Source: Lachnospiraceae bacterium
Lineage (GTDB): Bacteria > Bacillota > Clostridia > Lachnospirales > Lachnospiraceae
DNA: 20,686 nucleotides
Assembly: GCA_014804225.1 (NCBI GenBank)
Contig: JAAVAF010000008.1
Coordinates: forward strand, 1 to 20,686
Direction: 5' to 3'
Shown: positions 12,941-20,686 of the stretch, piece by piece
How the letters are laid out: each line of letters opens with the position of its first letter
Position numbering within the stretch: position 1 is the first letter of the stretch
Translations under genes and position numbers: made by a program
Notes under the pieces: generated by a model
The model's input: only the letters and a program-made list of their open reading frames with translations
What the model was told of the DNA's origin: nothing
Databases searched by the model: none

Positions 12941-15082
12941 ATGACAAGAGAAGAAGCGAGAAAGAAAGCAGAGGATTTGGTAAGTCAGATGACGCTTGAG
13001 GAGGCGGCATCACAATTGCGGTATGATGCTCCGGCAATCGAGCGGTTAGGCATTCCCGAATATAATTGGTGGAATGAGGCGCTCCATGGCGTGGCGCGGG
13101 CAGGTGTTGCAACTTGTTTTCCACAGGCAATCGGTTTGGCGGCAACGTTTGATACGGAACTTGTGCATGAACTGGCAGAGGCAATTGCGCTGGAAGCGAG
13201 GGCAAAATATAATGCTTATTCTTCGCATGGTGATAGAACACAATATAAGGGAGTTACGATGTGGGCACCCAATATTAATATTTTTCGCGACCCCAGATGG
13301 GGAAGGGGACAGGAAACGTTTGGTGAGGACCCGTTTTTAACAGCGCAAATGGGCTGTGCTATGATTACCGGATTGCAAAAGGAGAAGGATGGTTATATGA
13401 CAACTGCAGCGTGTGCAAAGCATTTTGCAGTGCATTCCGGTCCGGAGGCACTGCGGCATGAATTTGATGCAAAGGTGTCGAAAAAAGATTTGTGGGAAAC
13501 ATACCTTCCGGCTTTTGAGGCGTGTGTGAAGGAGGCGTGTGTGGAGGCGGTTATGGGAGCTTACAACCGCACAAACGGAGAGCCTTGTTGTGCACATGAA
13601 TATCTGATGAATGCGATCCTGAGAGGCGAATGGGAGTTCGAGGGGCATTATGTATCGGATTGTTGGGCGATTCGCGATTTTCATGAAAAGCATCACATTA
13701 CAAAAGAACCGGAGGATTCGGTATCGCTTGCACTTGGAAAAGGTTGTGACTTAAACTGTGGTTGTACTTATCAGCGAATCTTAAACGCTTATGAACAGGG
13801 AAAGATTACGAGGGAGCAGATTGATGCAAGTGCCGTAAAGCTCTTTACCACAAGATATCTGCTTGGACTGTTTGACCAATCTGCGCTTGACGAAATCCCC
13901 TATAGTGTGGTGGGATGCAGAAAGCATTTGAATTTGGCTTATAAAGCGGCAGTGGAGAGTTGTGTGCTTTTGAAAAATGATGGGATACTTCCGTTAGACA
14001 AAACGAAATATCATACAATCGCGGTTATCGGTCCGAATTCGGACAGCGTGGCGGCGCTTGTGGGAAATTACAACGGCACACCGCCAAGAGCCGTTACGCT
14101 TTTACAGGGAATCAGCAATTTTTGCTTTAAAAATAATATTGAAGTGCATTATGCGCAGGGCTGTCATTTATTTGACAATACGCCGCCGAAAAAGCCGCAT
14201 TTGGGATATTTTGTAACAGAAGGCGTCATCGCGGCGCAAAATTCGGATCTCGCAATACTCTGTGTCGGATTGGATGCTGGCTTGGAGGGAGAACAAGGGG
14301 ACAGAGGAAATCAGTTCCCGAGCGGCGACAAATTGGATTTGCTGTTACCTGAAACGCAGCAGATTTTGATTGAAGAAGTGGCAAAGACAGGGAAGCCGTT
14401 TATTATTCTCAATGCGACAGGAAGTCCGATTGATTTATCCGCCTACGAGGAACAGGCAAGAGCGATTTTGCAAGTGTGGTATCCGGGTGGAGAAGGTGGA
14501 CGCGCAGTAGCAGATATCCTTTTTGGAAATGCATCCCCTCAGGGAAAACTTCCGGTTACGTTTTATTATAATGAGAATACAATTCCGGATATCACGGATT
14601 ATGCGATGAAGGGGCGTACTTATCGTTATATGACGGAGAAGCCGTGGAAACCGTTTGGCTTTGGACTTACATACGGAGAACTTGAAATCGAGCGTGTGGA
14701 GGCGGTTATACCAGAAAGCGAACGCGACGGCCTAATTTTGAAAAAGAATGAACGCAAAAATTGGCATATCCGAATAGAGAGTCAAAAATTGTATGAGCAA
14801 GTGGCGGAAAAAGGGATTGAGATAACGGTAGTCTGTACGACTAAATATGACACGTGTGTCAGTGATGCCGTGCAGATTTATGTGCGTGTAAACGGAAGCG
14901 AAAACGAATCGCCTAATGCAAAACTTGCCGCGTTTGGGCGTGTCAGCGCAAAATTAGGTGAAAAAGCTGTCAAAACATTTCGCATTCCAGCAAAAGCATT
15001 TACTACGGTTGGCAACGACGGTGAAAGAACTGCAGACGGCGTCGGGGCAGATATTTTCATTGGATTTTCATCGGAGCAATAG
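12941..15082 (+). CDS. Glycoside hydrolase family 3 (beta-xylosidase/beta-glucosidase-like)
   Basis: A protein of 713 aa from the ATG at 12941, with no signal peptide, so it should act on imported oligosaccharides in the cytoplasm. The GH3 N-terminal barrel shows WWNEALHG (43-50), FRDPRWGRGQETFGEDP (115-131), AKHF (159-162) and the nucleophile motif YVSDCWAI with D240. The GH3 C-terminal domain has a GLEGEQGDR segment (447-455), the region that carries the acid/base Glu, and an FGFGLTY strand motif, then an Fn3-like end. The pattern is closest to plant-type beta-xylosidases; the exact sugar cannot be read. AAAGGAG (12921-12927) lies 13 nt before this ATG and only 1 nt before the ATG at 12929; a GTG at 12887 has no good site. 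A palindrome ATTGCGCAAT (12870-12879) may be an operator. No transporter gene adjoins it. Confidence 0.9.
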   Translation: MTREEARKKAEDLVSQMTLEEAASQLRYDAPAIERLGIPEYNWWNEALHGVARAGVATCFPQAIGLAATFDTELVHELAEAIALEARAKYNAYSSHGDRTQYKGVTMWAPNINIFRDPRWGRGQETFGEDPFLTAQMGCAMITGLQKEKDGYMTTAACAKHFAVHSGPEALRHEFDAKVSKKDLWETYLPAFEACVKEACVEAVMGAYNRTNGEPCCAHEYLMNAILRGEWEFEGHYVSDCWAIRDFHEKHHITKEPEDSVSLALGKGCDLNCGCTYQRILNAYEQGKITREQIDASAVKLFTTRYLLGLFDQSALDEIPYSVVGCRKHLNLAYKAAVESCVLLKNDGILPLDKTKYHTIAVIGPNSDSVAALVGNYNGTPPRAVTLLQGISNFCFKNNIEVHYAQGCHLFDNTPPKKPHLGYFVTEGVIAAQNSDLAILCVGLDAGLEGEQGDRGNQFPSGDKLDLLLPETQQILIEEVAKTGKPFIILNATGSPIDLSAYEEQARAILQVWYPGGEGGRAVADILFGNASPQGKLPVTFYYNENTIPDITDYAMKGRTYRYMTEKPWKPFGFGLTYGELEIERVEAVIPESERDGLILKKNERKNWHIRIESQKLYEQVAEKGIEITVVCTTKYDTCVSDAVQIYVRVNGSENESPNAKLAAFGRVSAKLGEKAVKTFRIPAKAFTTVGNDGERTADGVGADIFIGFSSEQ

Positions 15083-15200
15083 CGCGATGCGATAGATTGC
15101 GTTTTTCCAAACAAATACCATATACAAACTGCAAATTTACTGGTAAACTATACGGTAAGGGCTTTGCCGTAATATGAAATCACAAAGGAGAACAAACCGC

Positions 15201-18200
15201 ATGGAAATGGATCTGAATATGACTTTTGCGATTCTCGGAATCGAAATCACGAAGGACGAGAACTTAATCCGCAGTGCATACCGTATGGCGCTGCCGGCAA
15301 ATAACCCTGAGGAAAATCCTGAGGGTTTTAAGTCGTTGCGCGAAGCATATGAGAATGCACTGACATACAGCCGTACGCCGGACGAAGAGCAAAAGCAGAT
15401 TACGGCGGAAATGATTGATGTCAGCACACCGATAGGAGCATTTAAAGCAAGGCTTGCCGATATTTATAAAAGCCTGTCTGCCCGAATCAATCCCGCATCT
15501 TGGGAGGAGCTGTTAAAAGATGAGGTTTTTGAGGGACTTGACAGTTATGATGAGGCGAAGTGGGCGCTTTTTATCTATCTTGCGGAAAATTATCGGATTA
15601 CACATGAGACATATGTCTTTTTGGACGAATATTTTCATATTCGAGAAAACGAACAGGAGTTCAAGGAGCACTTACCTGTTGGCTTTGTAGATTTCATGAT
15701 TTCCAACATCAGCAATCCAAACGGAGGATATGCATACGACTGGATGTGTATGCTTAAAGGCGCAGACGATGCGGATTATGATGCGTTCTTTAGTTATATT
15801 TACGAACTTGGCGGAGAACTGAATCATGCAGAAAGTTCACGTGCGGGCGATTTAATCAAAGCAATTGATGCTCTCGAAATTTGGCATCCTCACTATGCGG
15901 TTGACAAAGCAGAATATCTGCGCAGAACAGGAAATGTAGATGAGGCACTTAGCATTGTGTCAAGTCTTTTGGAGAATGAAGCGTATCATGAGGACTTGCA
16001 CGTGCAAATGGTGTGCGGTTCTTTGCTTTGGAATATGGGTAAAAAGGAAGAAGCCTATAAGGCCTTATGCCAAAGTTTGGAGATTAACGCGGAAAATTAT
16101 GCGGGAAACAAATATGCGGCATTTTATGAGATCGAGCACGGTGAGATTCGCGAGGCGCTCAAGCATATTTACGCGATTCGGAATCTAAGCGATGACGAGG
16201 AGCTTAGTGCGGCGGCAGATAAAGTAGAGAAAGAGTTTATTGAGATTTGCGAGCGCAATATGAGGGAGGGGAAAATCGAACCGGACGATATGCGCCTGTT
16301 GGTATATGCATATGGATATCAGAATGAACCTGATAAGGCGATTGCGGCAATTCAGTCAGATCCTTCTTACGAAACCGAGATTAAAGGGTATTATATGCTG
16401 CTCTCCTATATGTATAAGCAGAAAAAGGATTATATCAAGGCGGCGGAGCATGGTGAAAAAAGACTTGCAGTGATTCAGGAAAAGCTTGCGGATTTGGAGG
16501 CAGGGAGACCGCTTTCCGAGGACGATACGAAGGAATCGCTTGAGCGCAGTTTGTCTGATTCGTATTTACAGCTTGGTTTGATGCTGATGAGTCGTGTCAA
16601 AGATGCGGCGACAATGGAGGAGCGCTTTGATTTATATAAGCAGGCGATACCAAAGTTTATCGATGCCCAAGCTGTGGCATCTGATAATGTGACTGCACAG
16701 TTGAATCTTGCGTATGCTTATTCGGAGATAAGGCAGTATCAGAAGGCTTATGATGTTTATGTTATTCTGATCAAAGACCTTGGCGTGCAGAACGGACTTC
16801 TTTTCTTAAAGCAGCGAATCTGCTATGAAATGGGAAATGCACAAGAAGTAATTGACTTGTTCTATCAACTTTTAGACGCAGGTGCGCATGAGCCGGGGAT
16901 TTATGAATATGCGATGCGTGTTTTTCTGGATTATAAACAGCTTGAGGATGCCAAGAATATCTTTGAGCGGGCACAGGAGGCAAATGTGACAAGCTTTGGA
17001 CTGCGTGCATTAAAGCTTGTGTATGATTATTATGAAAAGACGGACAGTGCAAATATTGCCGTGATTAACAAGTCGCTTGATGATATGCTTGTTGAGGGCG
17101 AGCGGGAGGCGGAGGATATTTACATCCGTGATTATCTTGCGGAGCTGTATTATATGAAGGCAATCTGTGTGGCGCAGTTTAAGCAGAATAAGGTGCCGCA
17201 TTTAAAGAGCGCGATTGAGGTAAATGACCGCGCAAAATATCATATGGCACTTGCCGCGTGCTATGCACAACAGGAGCAGGCGAAGGAAGCGCTGCAGGAA
17301 TATCTTTATGTCGAGAAGTTTTTTGTGCCTGACACGGAACTTTATATTAAAATGGCAGAACGTTATCATGATATGGGTGACATCGATACAGCGTGCAAAT
17401 ACATACAAATGGCAATTCATTTAGCACCGGATCGCCCGGGAATTTATAAGGTGGCCGCACGCGCTTATGATGATATGGCTGTTTCGCGAAAGGCATTGTA
17501 TCACGATTCGATTGCGTTTTGGAGAAAGTATATCAGCTCCGAACCGGATGACGCAGATTTTGCGCATTATCGGTGTGGCTGTGCCCTGATGCAGCTTGGC
17601 AAATATGAGGAGGCGATTGCCGAGCTTGAGAAGGGATATGATACTGCGGACGAAAATGCAAAATATGACATTGGTGTCAGTTTGGGAAAAGCGTACGGCG
17701 GCTTGGGACAGTTTGCCAAGGGTGCGGAGTATATTGAGGAAGCGTTAAAAACGCTGAAGGAGAAGGAACGCGGCGAGCGGTATGCGTATACGGCAACGCT
17801 TGCGTTAAGCCGTACTTATATGAAGCTTGGCAGATTTAGCGATGCGGAGAAGCTTTTGCGGGAGAGTTTAAGATATTATAATGCGGAACGCAAGTCTTAT
17901 ACAGTGCGGGAGTTGAAGAACATTTACGTTTCCGTGGGCGAGTATGACAAGGCACTTCATATTTTAAAGAGTTATGTGGAACTGTTTGATGATGCGTACA
18001 ATGCTTATCTACAGCTTTATGTGCGGCATCGGGCGTGCACTACGGTAAAGGAAAAGAAAGCGATTTTAAAGGAAGTTAAGAGAGCGCTGCATAAGTATAA
18101 TACATATGATTTGCGGGACCTTTATGTTGATATTCTTGCGTATGATCTTTTGATGATAAAGGAGGCAATTCCTGTTAAGGAGAAGATGATTTCCTATACG

Positions 18201-18665
18201 TCATCGGATCATAGCGAGATTGATTGGGAGGATAGCAACGGTGATGTGCTCGAGTTAATCCGTTTTAACAAATTTTTAAAACGCGAGAAGGAAGCGGAGC
18301 GTTACAGGCAGCTTTTTGTGAATGCGATGAACAAATACTTTGGCTGTTCGGGTGAGGAGGCATATGACCGCTATATTGAGAGCGATCCGACGGCAAGGCT
18401 CGATAATTTGACGCTGATTGTCGACTTTTTGTCCATTACGGGGGAGCTTGCTCTTGCCGAAAAGTATGCCGCGATGTTAGAGGGCTGTGTGATGTGCGCT
18501 TACTGCAATTATACGGCGTGCTGCGATCGGTTTGAGTCGCTTGGTATTTTTTACGAGGCGAAGGGTGATATGGCGCGCGCGTATGAATATTTTGAGAAGG
18601 CGGTTGCAGAGCGCAGTTATTATATCGGACACGCGCTGTATCGCTTGATGACGAAAAAGAAATGA
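15201..18665 (+). CDS. Giant TPR protein with degenerate J domain (HscC partner)
   Basis: A 1154-aa protein. I chose the ATG at 15201 because AAAGGAG (15184-15190) is 10 nt upstream; the ATG at 15174 lies before that site. Residues about 6-55 look like a J domain: FAILGIEITKDENLIRSAYR, then NPEENPEGFKSLREAYENAL. The canonical HPD in the loop is replaced by NPE (35-37). The rest is almost entirely helical tetratricopeptide-like repeats; clear ones are YRCGCALMQLGKYEEAIAEL, SLGKAYGGLGQFAKGAEYI and LGIFYEAKGDMARAYEYF. A cysteine cluster C-x2-C-x2-C-x4-CC lies at 1096-1108. There is no membrane segment. The Hsp70 gene starts 24 bp downstream, so this is likely its co-chaperone or client adaptor. 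In E. coli, hscC is likewise near J-protein genes (djlB, djlC). Confidence 0.85.
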   Translation: MEMDLNMTFAILGIEITKDENLIRSAYRMALPANNPEENPEGFKSLREAYENALTYSRTPDEEQKQITAEMIDVSTPIGAFKARLADIYKSLSARINPASWEELLKDEVFEGLDSYDEAKWALFIYLAENYRITHETYVFLDEYFHIRENEQEFKEHLPVGFVDFMISNISNPNGGYAYDWMCMLKGADDADYDAFFSYIYELGGELNHAESSRAGDLIKAIDALEIWHPHYAVDKAEYLRRTGNVDEALSIVSSLLENEAYHEDLHVQMVCGSLLWNMGKKEEAYKALCQSLEINAENYAGNKYAAFYEIEHGEIREALKHIYAIRNLSDDEELSAAADKVEKEFIEICERNMREGKIEPDDMRLLVYAYGYQNEPDKAIAAIQSDPSYETEIKGYYMLLSYMYKQKKDYIKAAEHGEKRLAVIQEKLADLEAGRPLSEDDTKESLERSLSDSYLQLGLMLMSRVKDAATMEERFDLYKQAIPKFIDAQAVASDNVTAQLNLAYAYSEIRQYQKAYDVYVILIKDLGVQNGLLFLKQRICYEMGNAQEVIDLFYQLLDAGAHEPGIYEYAMRVFLDYKQLEDAKNIFERAQEANVTSFGLRALKLVYDYYEKTDSANIAVINKSLDDMLVEGEREAEDIYIRDYLAELYYMKAICVAQFKQNKVPHLKSAIEVNDRAKYHMALAACYAQQEQAKEALQEYLYVEKFFVPDTELYIKMAERYHDMGDIDTACKYIQMAIHLAPDRPGIYKVAARAYDDMAVSRKALYHDSIAFWRKYISSEPDDADFAHYRCGCALMQLGKYEEAIAELEKGYDTADENAKYDIGVSLGKAYGGLGQFAKGAEYIEEALKTLKEKERGERYAYTATLALSRTYMKLGRFSDAEKLLRESLRYYNAERKSYTVRELKNIYVSVGEYDKALHILKSYVELFDDAYNAYLQLYVRHRACTTVKEKKAILKEVKRALHKYNTYDLRDLYVDILAYDLLMIKEAIPVKEKMISYTSSDHSEIDWEDSNGDVLELIRFNKFLKREKEAERYRQLFVNAMNKYFGCSGEEAYDRYIESDPTARLDNLTLIVDFLSITGELALAEKYAAMLEGCVMCAYCNYTACCDRFESLGIFYEAKGDMARAYEYFEKAVAERSYYIGHALYRLMTKKK

Positions 18666-18689
18666 TGAAAAACAAGTTACGGAAAGGGT

Positions 18690-20396
18690 ATGTGTAAAAA
18701 CATGATAATAGGAATTGATTTAGGAACGACAAACAGTCTTTGCGCATATTACAGCGACGAAGGGGCAAAAATTATTCCGAATCGTTTGGGGAAGCCGCTG
18801 ACACCGTCGGTAGTTAGTGTTGACGAACAGGGAATTGTCTCTGTGGGAGAGACGGCGCGGGAATATGGTCTGATGCACCCTGATAGAGCGGCGGACGTGT
18901 TTAAGCGTTTTATGGGAACGGATAAAAAATACAGTTTGGGCGACCATACCTATACTGCGGAAGAGCTCTCCGCGTTTGTGTTGCGCGCGTTGAAGGAAGA
19001 TGCACAGACTTACTTAAAAGAGGAAATTACGGAGGCGGTTATCAGCGTGCCGGCGTATTTTGACGATAAGCGCAGAAAAGCGACAAAGCGTGCGGGAGAG
19101 CTCGCAGGGCTAAAAGTGGAACGCATTATCAGCGAGCCGACGGCTGCAGCGATTGCTTACGGATTATATGAAAAAAGAGCAAATACGCGTTTTTTGGTAT
19201 TTGACTTGGGAGGCGGCACATTTGATGTGTCTATTTTGGAGTTGTTTGAGAATATTTTGGAAGTGCGTGCCGTTGCCGGTGATAATTATCTGGGCGGCGA
19301 GGATTTTACCGATCTTTTGGTCAATGAATTTCTTGAGAAAAATAAAATTCCGCTGGATTCACTCACAATGCGGGAGCTTGGAAGGCTGCACAACGCGGCT
19401 GAGAATGCAAAGCGTGAATTTACCGATAAGGATGAGGTTTGTATTGTCTTTCCTTATCAGAATGAAGAGAAAGAGCTTCGTATTTCGCTAAAAGACTATG
19501 AGGTGCTTTGTGAACCGCTGCTTGAGAAAATCAGAAAGCCGATTCAAAGAAGCTTATCCGATGCGCATATTAAGCTTTCAGATATTGATGAGGTTGTGCT
19601 TGTCGGTGGTGCGACAAAGCTGTCCACGGTACATAATTTTATTGTAAAGCTTTTTAGAAAGTTTCCGGATACATCGATTAATCCCGATGAGGCGGTAGCA
19701 CTTGGAGCCGCTGTGCAGGCAGCGATGAAGGAGCGGAATGAGGCTGTAAAGGAGGTTATTTTGACCGATGTGTGCTCCTTTACCCTTGGCACGGAGATTT
19801 CGGTGGAGCGTGCAAACGGGATGTTTGAGGCGGGACATTTTATGCCGATTATTGACAGAAATACGGTGATTCCGGCAAGTCGTACGGAGCGTGTTTATAC
19901 CCTGCACGACAATCAGGAGAGTATTCGCGTGAATGTTTTGCAAGGGGAGAGTCGTTTTGCACAGAATAATCTGCTGCTTGGCAGCATGACGGTGCGCGTG
20001 CCGAAAAATGCTGCGGGTGAGGAGGCTGTGGACATTACGTATACCTATGATATCAACTCTCTTTTGGAGGTGCAGGTAAAGGTGATTTCCACGGGTGAAG
20101 TGAAGAAGCAGATTATCAAGGGCAAGAGCAATGATATGTCGGAGGAAGAAGTGCAGCAGCGTATGGAGGAGCTTTCCTATTTGAAGGTGCACCCGCGTGA
20201 TCAGGAGGAGAACCGGCTGCTTTTGTTAAAGGGCGAGCGCTTATACGAGGAGAGTACGGGTGATGCGCGTGTTATGATTGATTTATGGCTTCGGAAGTTT
20301 GAGGAGGCGCTCAATTCGCGTAATCGCGAGAATATTGAGGACGCAAGACGCGAGTTGAAGGAGCAGCTTTCGGAGATAGAAAATTCGTTGATATAG
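18690..20396 (+). CDS. hscC: HscC-type Hsp70 chaperone
   Basis: A 568-aa Hsp70. ATP-binding motifs are intact: GIDLGTTNS (8-16), VFDLGGGTFDVS (170-181), GGEDFTDLL (202-210) and the adenosine motif VVLVGGATK (302-310). It resembles E. coli HscC more than DnaK: the PNRLGKPLTPSVVS start, RFMGTDKKYSLG, the interdomain linker VILTDVCSFTLG where DnaK has VLLLDVTPLSLG, and FMPIIDRNTVIPASR and VHPRDQEENR in the substrate-binding part. The lid is short, as in HscC, and the C-terminal EEVD-like tail is absent. It acts in the cytoplasm on unidentified clients. It is the second gene after the J-TPR gene, with GGAAAGGG before the ATG, and ends at a terminator. No grpE or dnaJ is present in the window. Confidence 0.92.
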   Translation: MCKNMIIGIDLGTTNSLCAYYSDEGAKIIPNRLGKPLTPSVVSVDEQGIVSVGETAREYGLMHPDRAADVFKRFMGTDKKYSLGDHTYTAEELSAFVLRALKEDAQTYLKEEITEAVISVPAYFDDKRRKATKRAGELAGLKVERIISEPTAAAIAYGLYEKRANTRFLVFDLGGGTFDVSILELFENILEVRAVAGDNYLGGEDFTDLLVNEFLEKNKIPLDSLTMRELGRLHNAAENAKREFTDKDEVCIVFPYQNEEKELRISLKDYEVLCEPLLEKIRKPIQRSLSDAHIKLSDIDEVVLVGGATKLSTVHNFIVKLFRKFPDTSINPDEAVALGAAVQAAMKERNEAVKEVILTDVCSFTLGTEISVERANGMFEAGHFMPIIDRNTVIPASRTERVYTLHDNQESIRVNVLQGESRFAQNNLLLGSMTVRVPKNAAGEEAVDITYTYDINSLLEVQVKVISTGEVKKQIIKGKSNDMSEEEVQQRMEELSYLKVHPRDQEENRLLLLKGERLYEESTGDARVMIDLWLRKFEEALNSRNRENIEDARRELKEQLSEIENSLI

Positions 20397-20401
20397 TTTT
20401 T

Positions 20402-20439
20402 AAAGCGTAAAGTTTGAGTATTTAAGCTTTACGCTTTTT
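20402..20439 (+). terminator. Intrinsic terminator after hscC
   Basis: An 11-bp perfect stem (AAAGCGTAAAG at 20402-20412 with CTTTACGCTTT at 20427-20437), 14-nt loop and T-run to 20439. It closes the J-TPR/hscC operon. Confidence 0.9.
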
Positions 20440-20501
20440 CGTTAGCGCCTCCTAACAAATCCTAAACAAAATATAAATTCCAAAAAAAGTAAAAAAATCG
20501 C

Positions 20502-20530
20502 TTGACAATAACGAGCCAACAAGGTAATCT
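20502..20530 (+). promoter_or_regulatory. Candidate acpP promoter
   Basis: A perfect TTGACA (20502-20507), 17-bp spacer, then a weak -10 TAATCT (20525-20530). It lies upstream of the acyl carrier protein gene and just before two FabT-like sites. Confidence 0.65.
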
Positions 20531-20545
20531 TTATCTCGTAAATAC

Positions 20546-20574
20546 TTTGAAAGTCAAAACTTTTGATTTTCAAA
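20546..20574. promoter_or_regulatory. Tandem FabT-like operators
   Basis: Two inverted repeats of the form TTTGA-N3-TCAAA, at 20546-20558 and 20562-20574, with centres 16 bp apart. The pattern matches the streptococcal FabT box (TTTGATTATCAAA core), which controls fatty acid synthesis genes. They lie between the acpP promoter and its ribosome-binding site, positioned to repress. No fabT gene is in the window, so the regulator is inferred. Confidence 0.7.
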
Positions 20575-20605
20575 CAAATTTTTAAGTAAAAAGGAGAGAA
20601 CAATC

Positions 20606-20686
20606 ATGTTAGAAAGAGTTAAGGAAATCATTGAGGAGCAGTTAAACATTGAGGACGTAGAGATTACAGAGGCTACACGTTTCAAA
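20606..20686 (+). CDS. acpP: Acyl carrier protein, N-terminal part
   Basis: The first 27 codons, cut by the window end. The start MLERVKEIIEEQLNIEDVEI matches the helix 1 region of bacterial acyl carrier protein, which carries growing fatty acyl chains on a phosphopantetheine. The DSL attachment site lies beyond the window. AAGGAG (20591-20596) sits 9 nt before the ATG. Two FabT-like operators upstream support a role in fatty acid synthesis. Confidence 0.88.
   Translation, partial: MLERVKEIIEEQLNIEDVEITEATRFK

Noticed and set aside
15136..15175. Terminator or riboswitch between GH3 and the J-TPR gene
   Set aside because: A short ACGGTAA/TTGCCGT stem is present but has no T-run and no known riboswitch core. 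A weak promoter (TTGCGT...TATACA) is possible but not convincing.
15174..15200. Upstream ATG for the J-TPR gene
   Set aside because: The strong AAAGGAG lies inside this extension, so the ATG at 15201 is the likely start.
1..20686. CRISPR arrays, tRNAs, insertion sequences, prophage genes
   Set aside because: No regularly spaced repeats, cloverleaf genes, transposase motifs or phage genes were seen on either strand.

Overview
The window looks like a piece of a low-to-moderate GC Firmicute chromosome, most likely Clostridia of the Lachnospiraceae type. The grounds are strong AAGGAG ribosome-binding sites, canonical sigma-A promoters, a large Bacillus/Clostridium-type SRP RNA with an Alu domain, DUF3048 (YerB-like) proteins, Clostridia-style secreted and lipoprotein signal sequences, and a FabT-like operator pair before an acyl carrier protein gene. 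Almost all genes read on the + strand; the one exception is a small XRE regulator.

Layout. (1) 1-600: a hypothetical acidic protein, ending at a bidirectional terminator shared with the convergent XRE regulator gene (608-934, minus). (2) 935-3975: an AT-rich divergent regulatory region rich in TCTC-N5-GAGA palindromes, then a methyltransferase and a GtrII-like membrane glucosyltransferase. A second, paralogous methyltransferase follows (3976-4863) behind a promoter that matches the first at 23 of 29 positions. (3) 4898-11306: tightly packed + strand genes for exported or membrane proteins. They are a DUF3048 protein, two paralogous secreted SGNH-like proteins (one with an SH3-like tail), a lipoprotein, an MBOAT O-acyltransferase and an AlgX/AlgJ-like SGNH protein. 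(4) 11358-11628: SRP RNA with its own promoter. (5) 11688-12818: a second DUF3048 protein, this one a lipoprotein, with its own terminator. (6) 12941-15082: an intracellular GH3 glycosidase. (7) 15201-20396: a two-gene chaperone operon, a giant TPR protein with a degenerate J domain next to an HscC-type Hsp70, closed by a terminator. (8) 20402-20686: the acpP promoter with two TTFGA-like half-site pairs (TTTGA-N3-TCAAA) and the first 27 codons of acyl carrier protein.

How the parts fit. Regions 2 and 3 read best as one cell-surface glycan decoration locus. A glucosyltransferase and two methyltransferases modify a polymer, MBOAT plus AlgX-like proteins acylate it outside the membrane, and secreted SGNH-like proteins may remove or move acyl groups. 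The XRE protein is the obvious candidate to bind the palindromes that sit inside the promoter spacers, which would tie its own gene and both methyltransferase units into one circuit. The second system of note is the HscC chaperone pair, in which the J-like partner has lost the HPD motif. All functional links are inferred from sequence and order; no database search was run.
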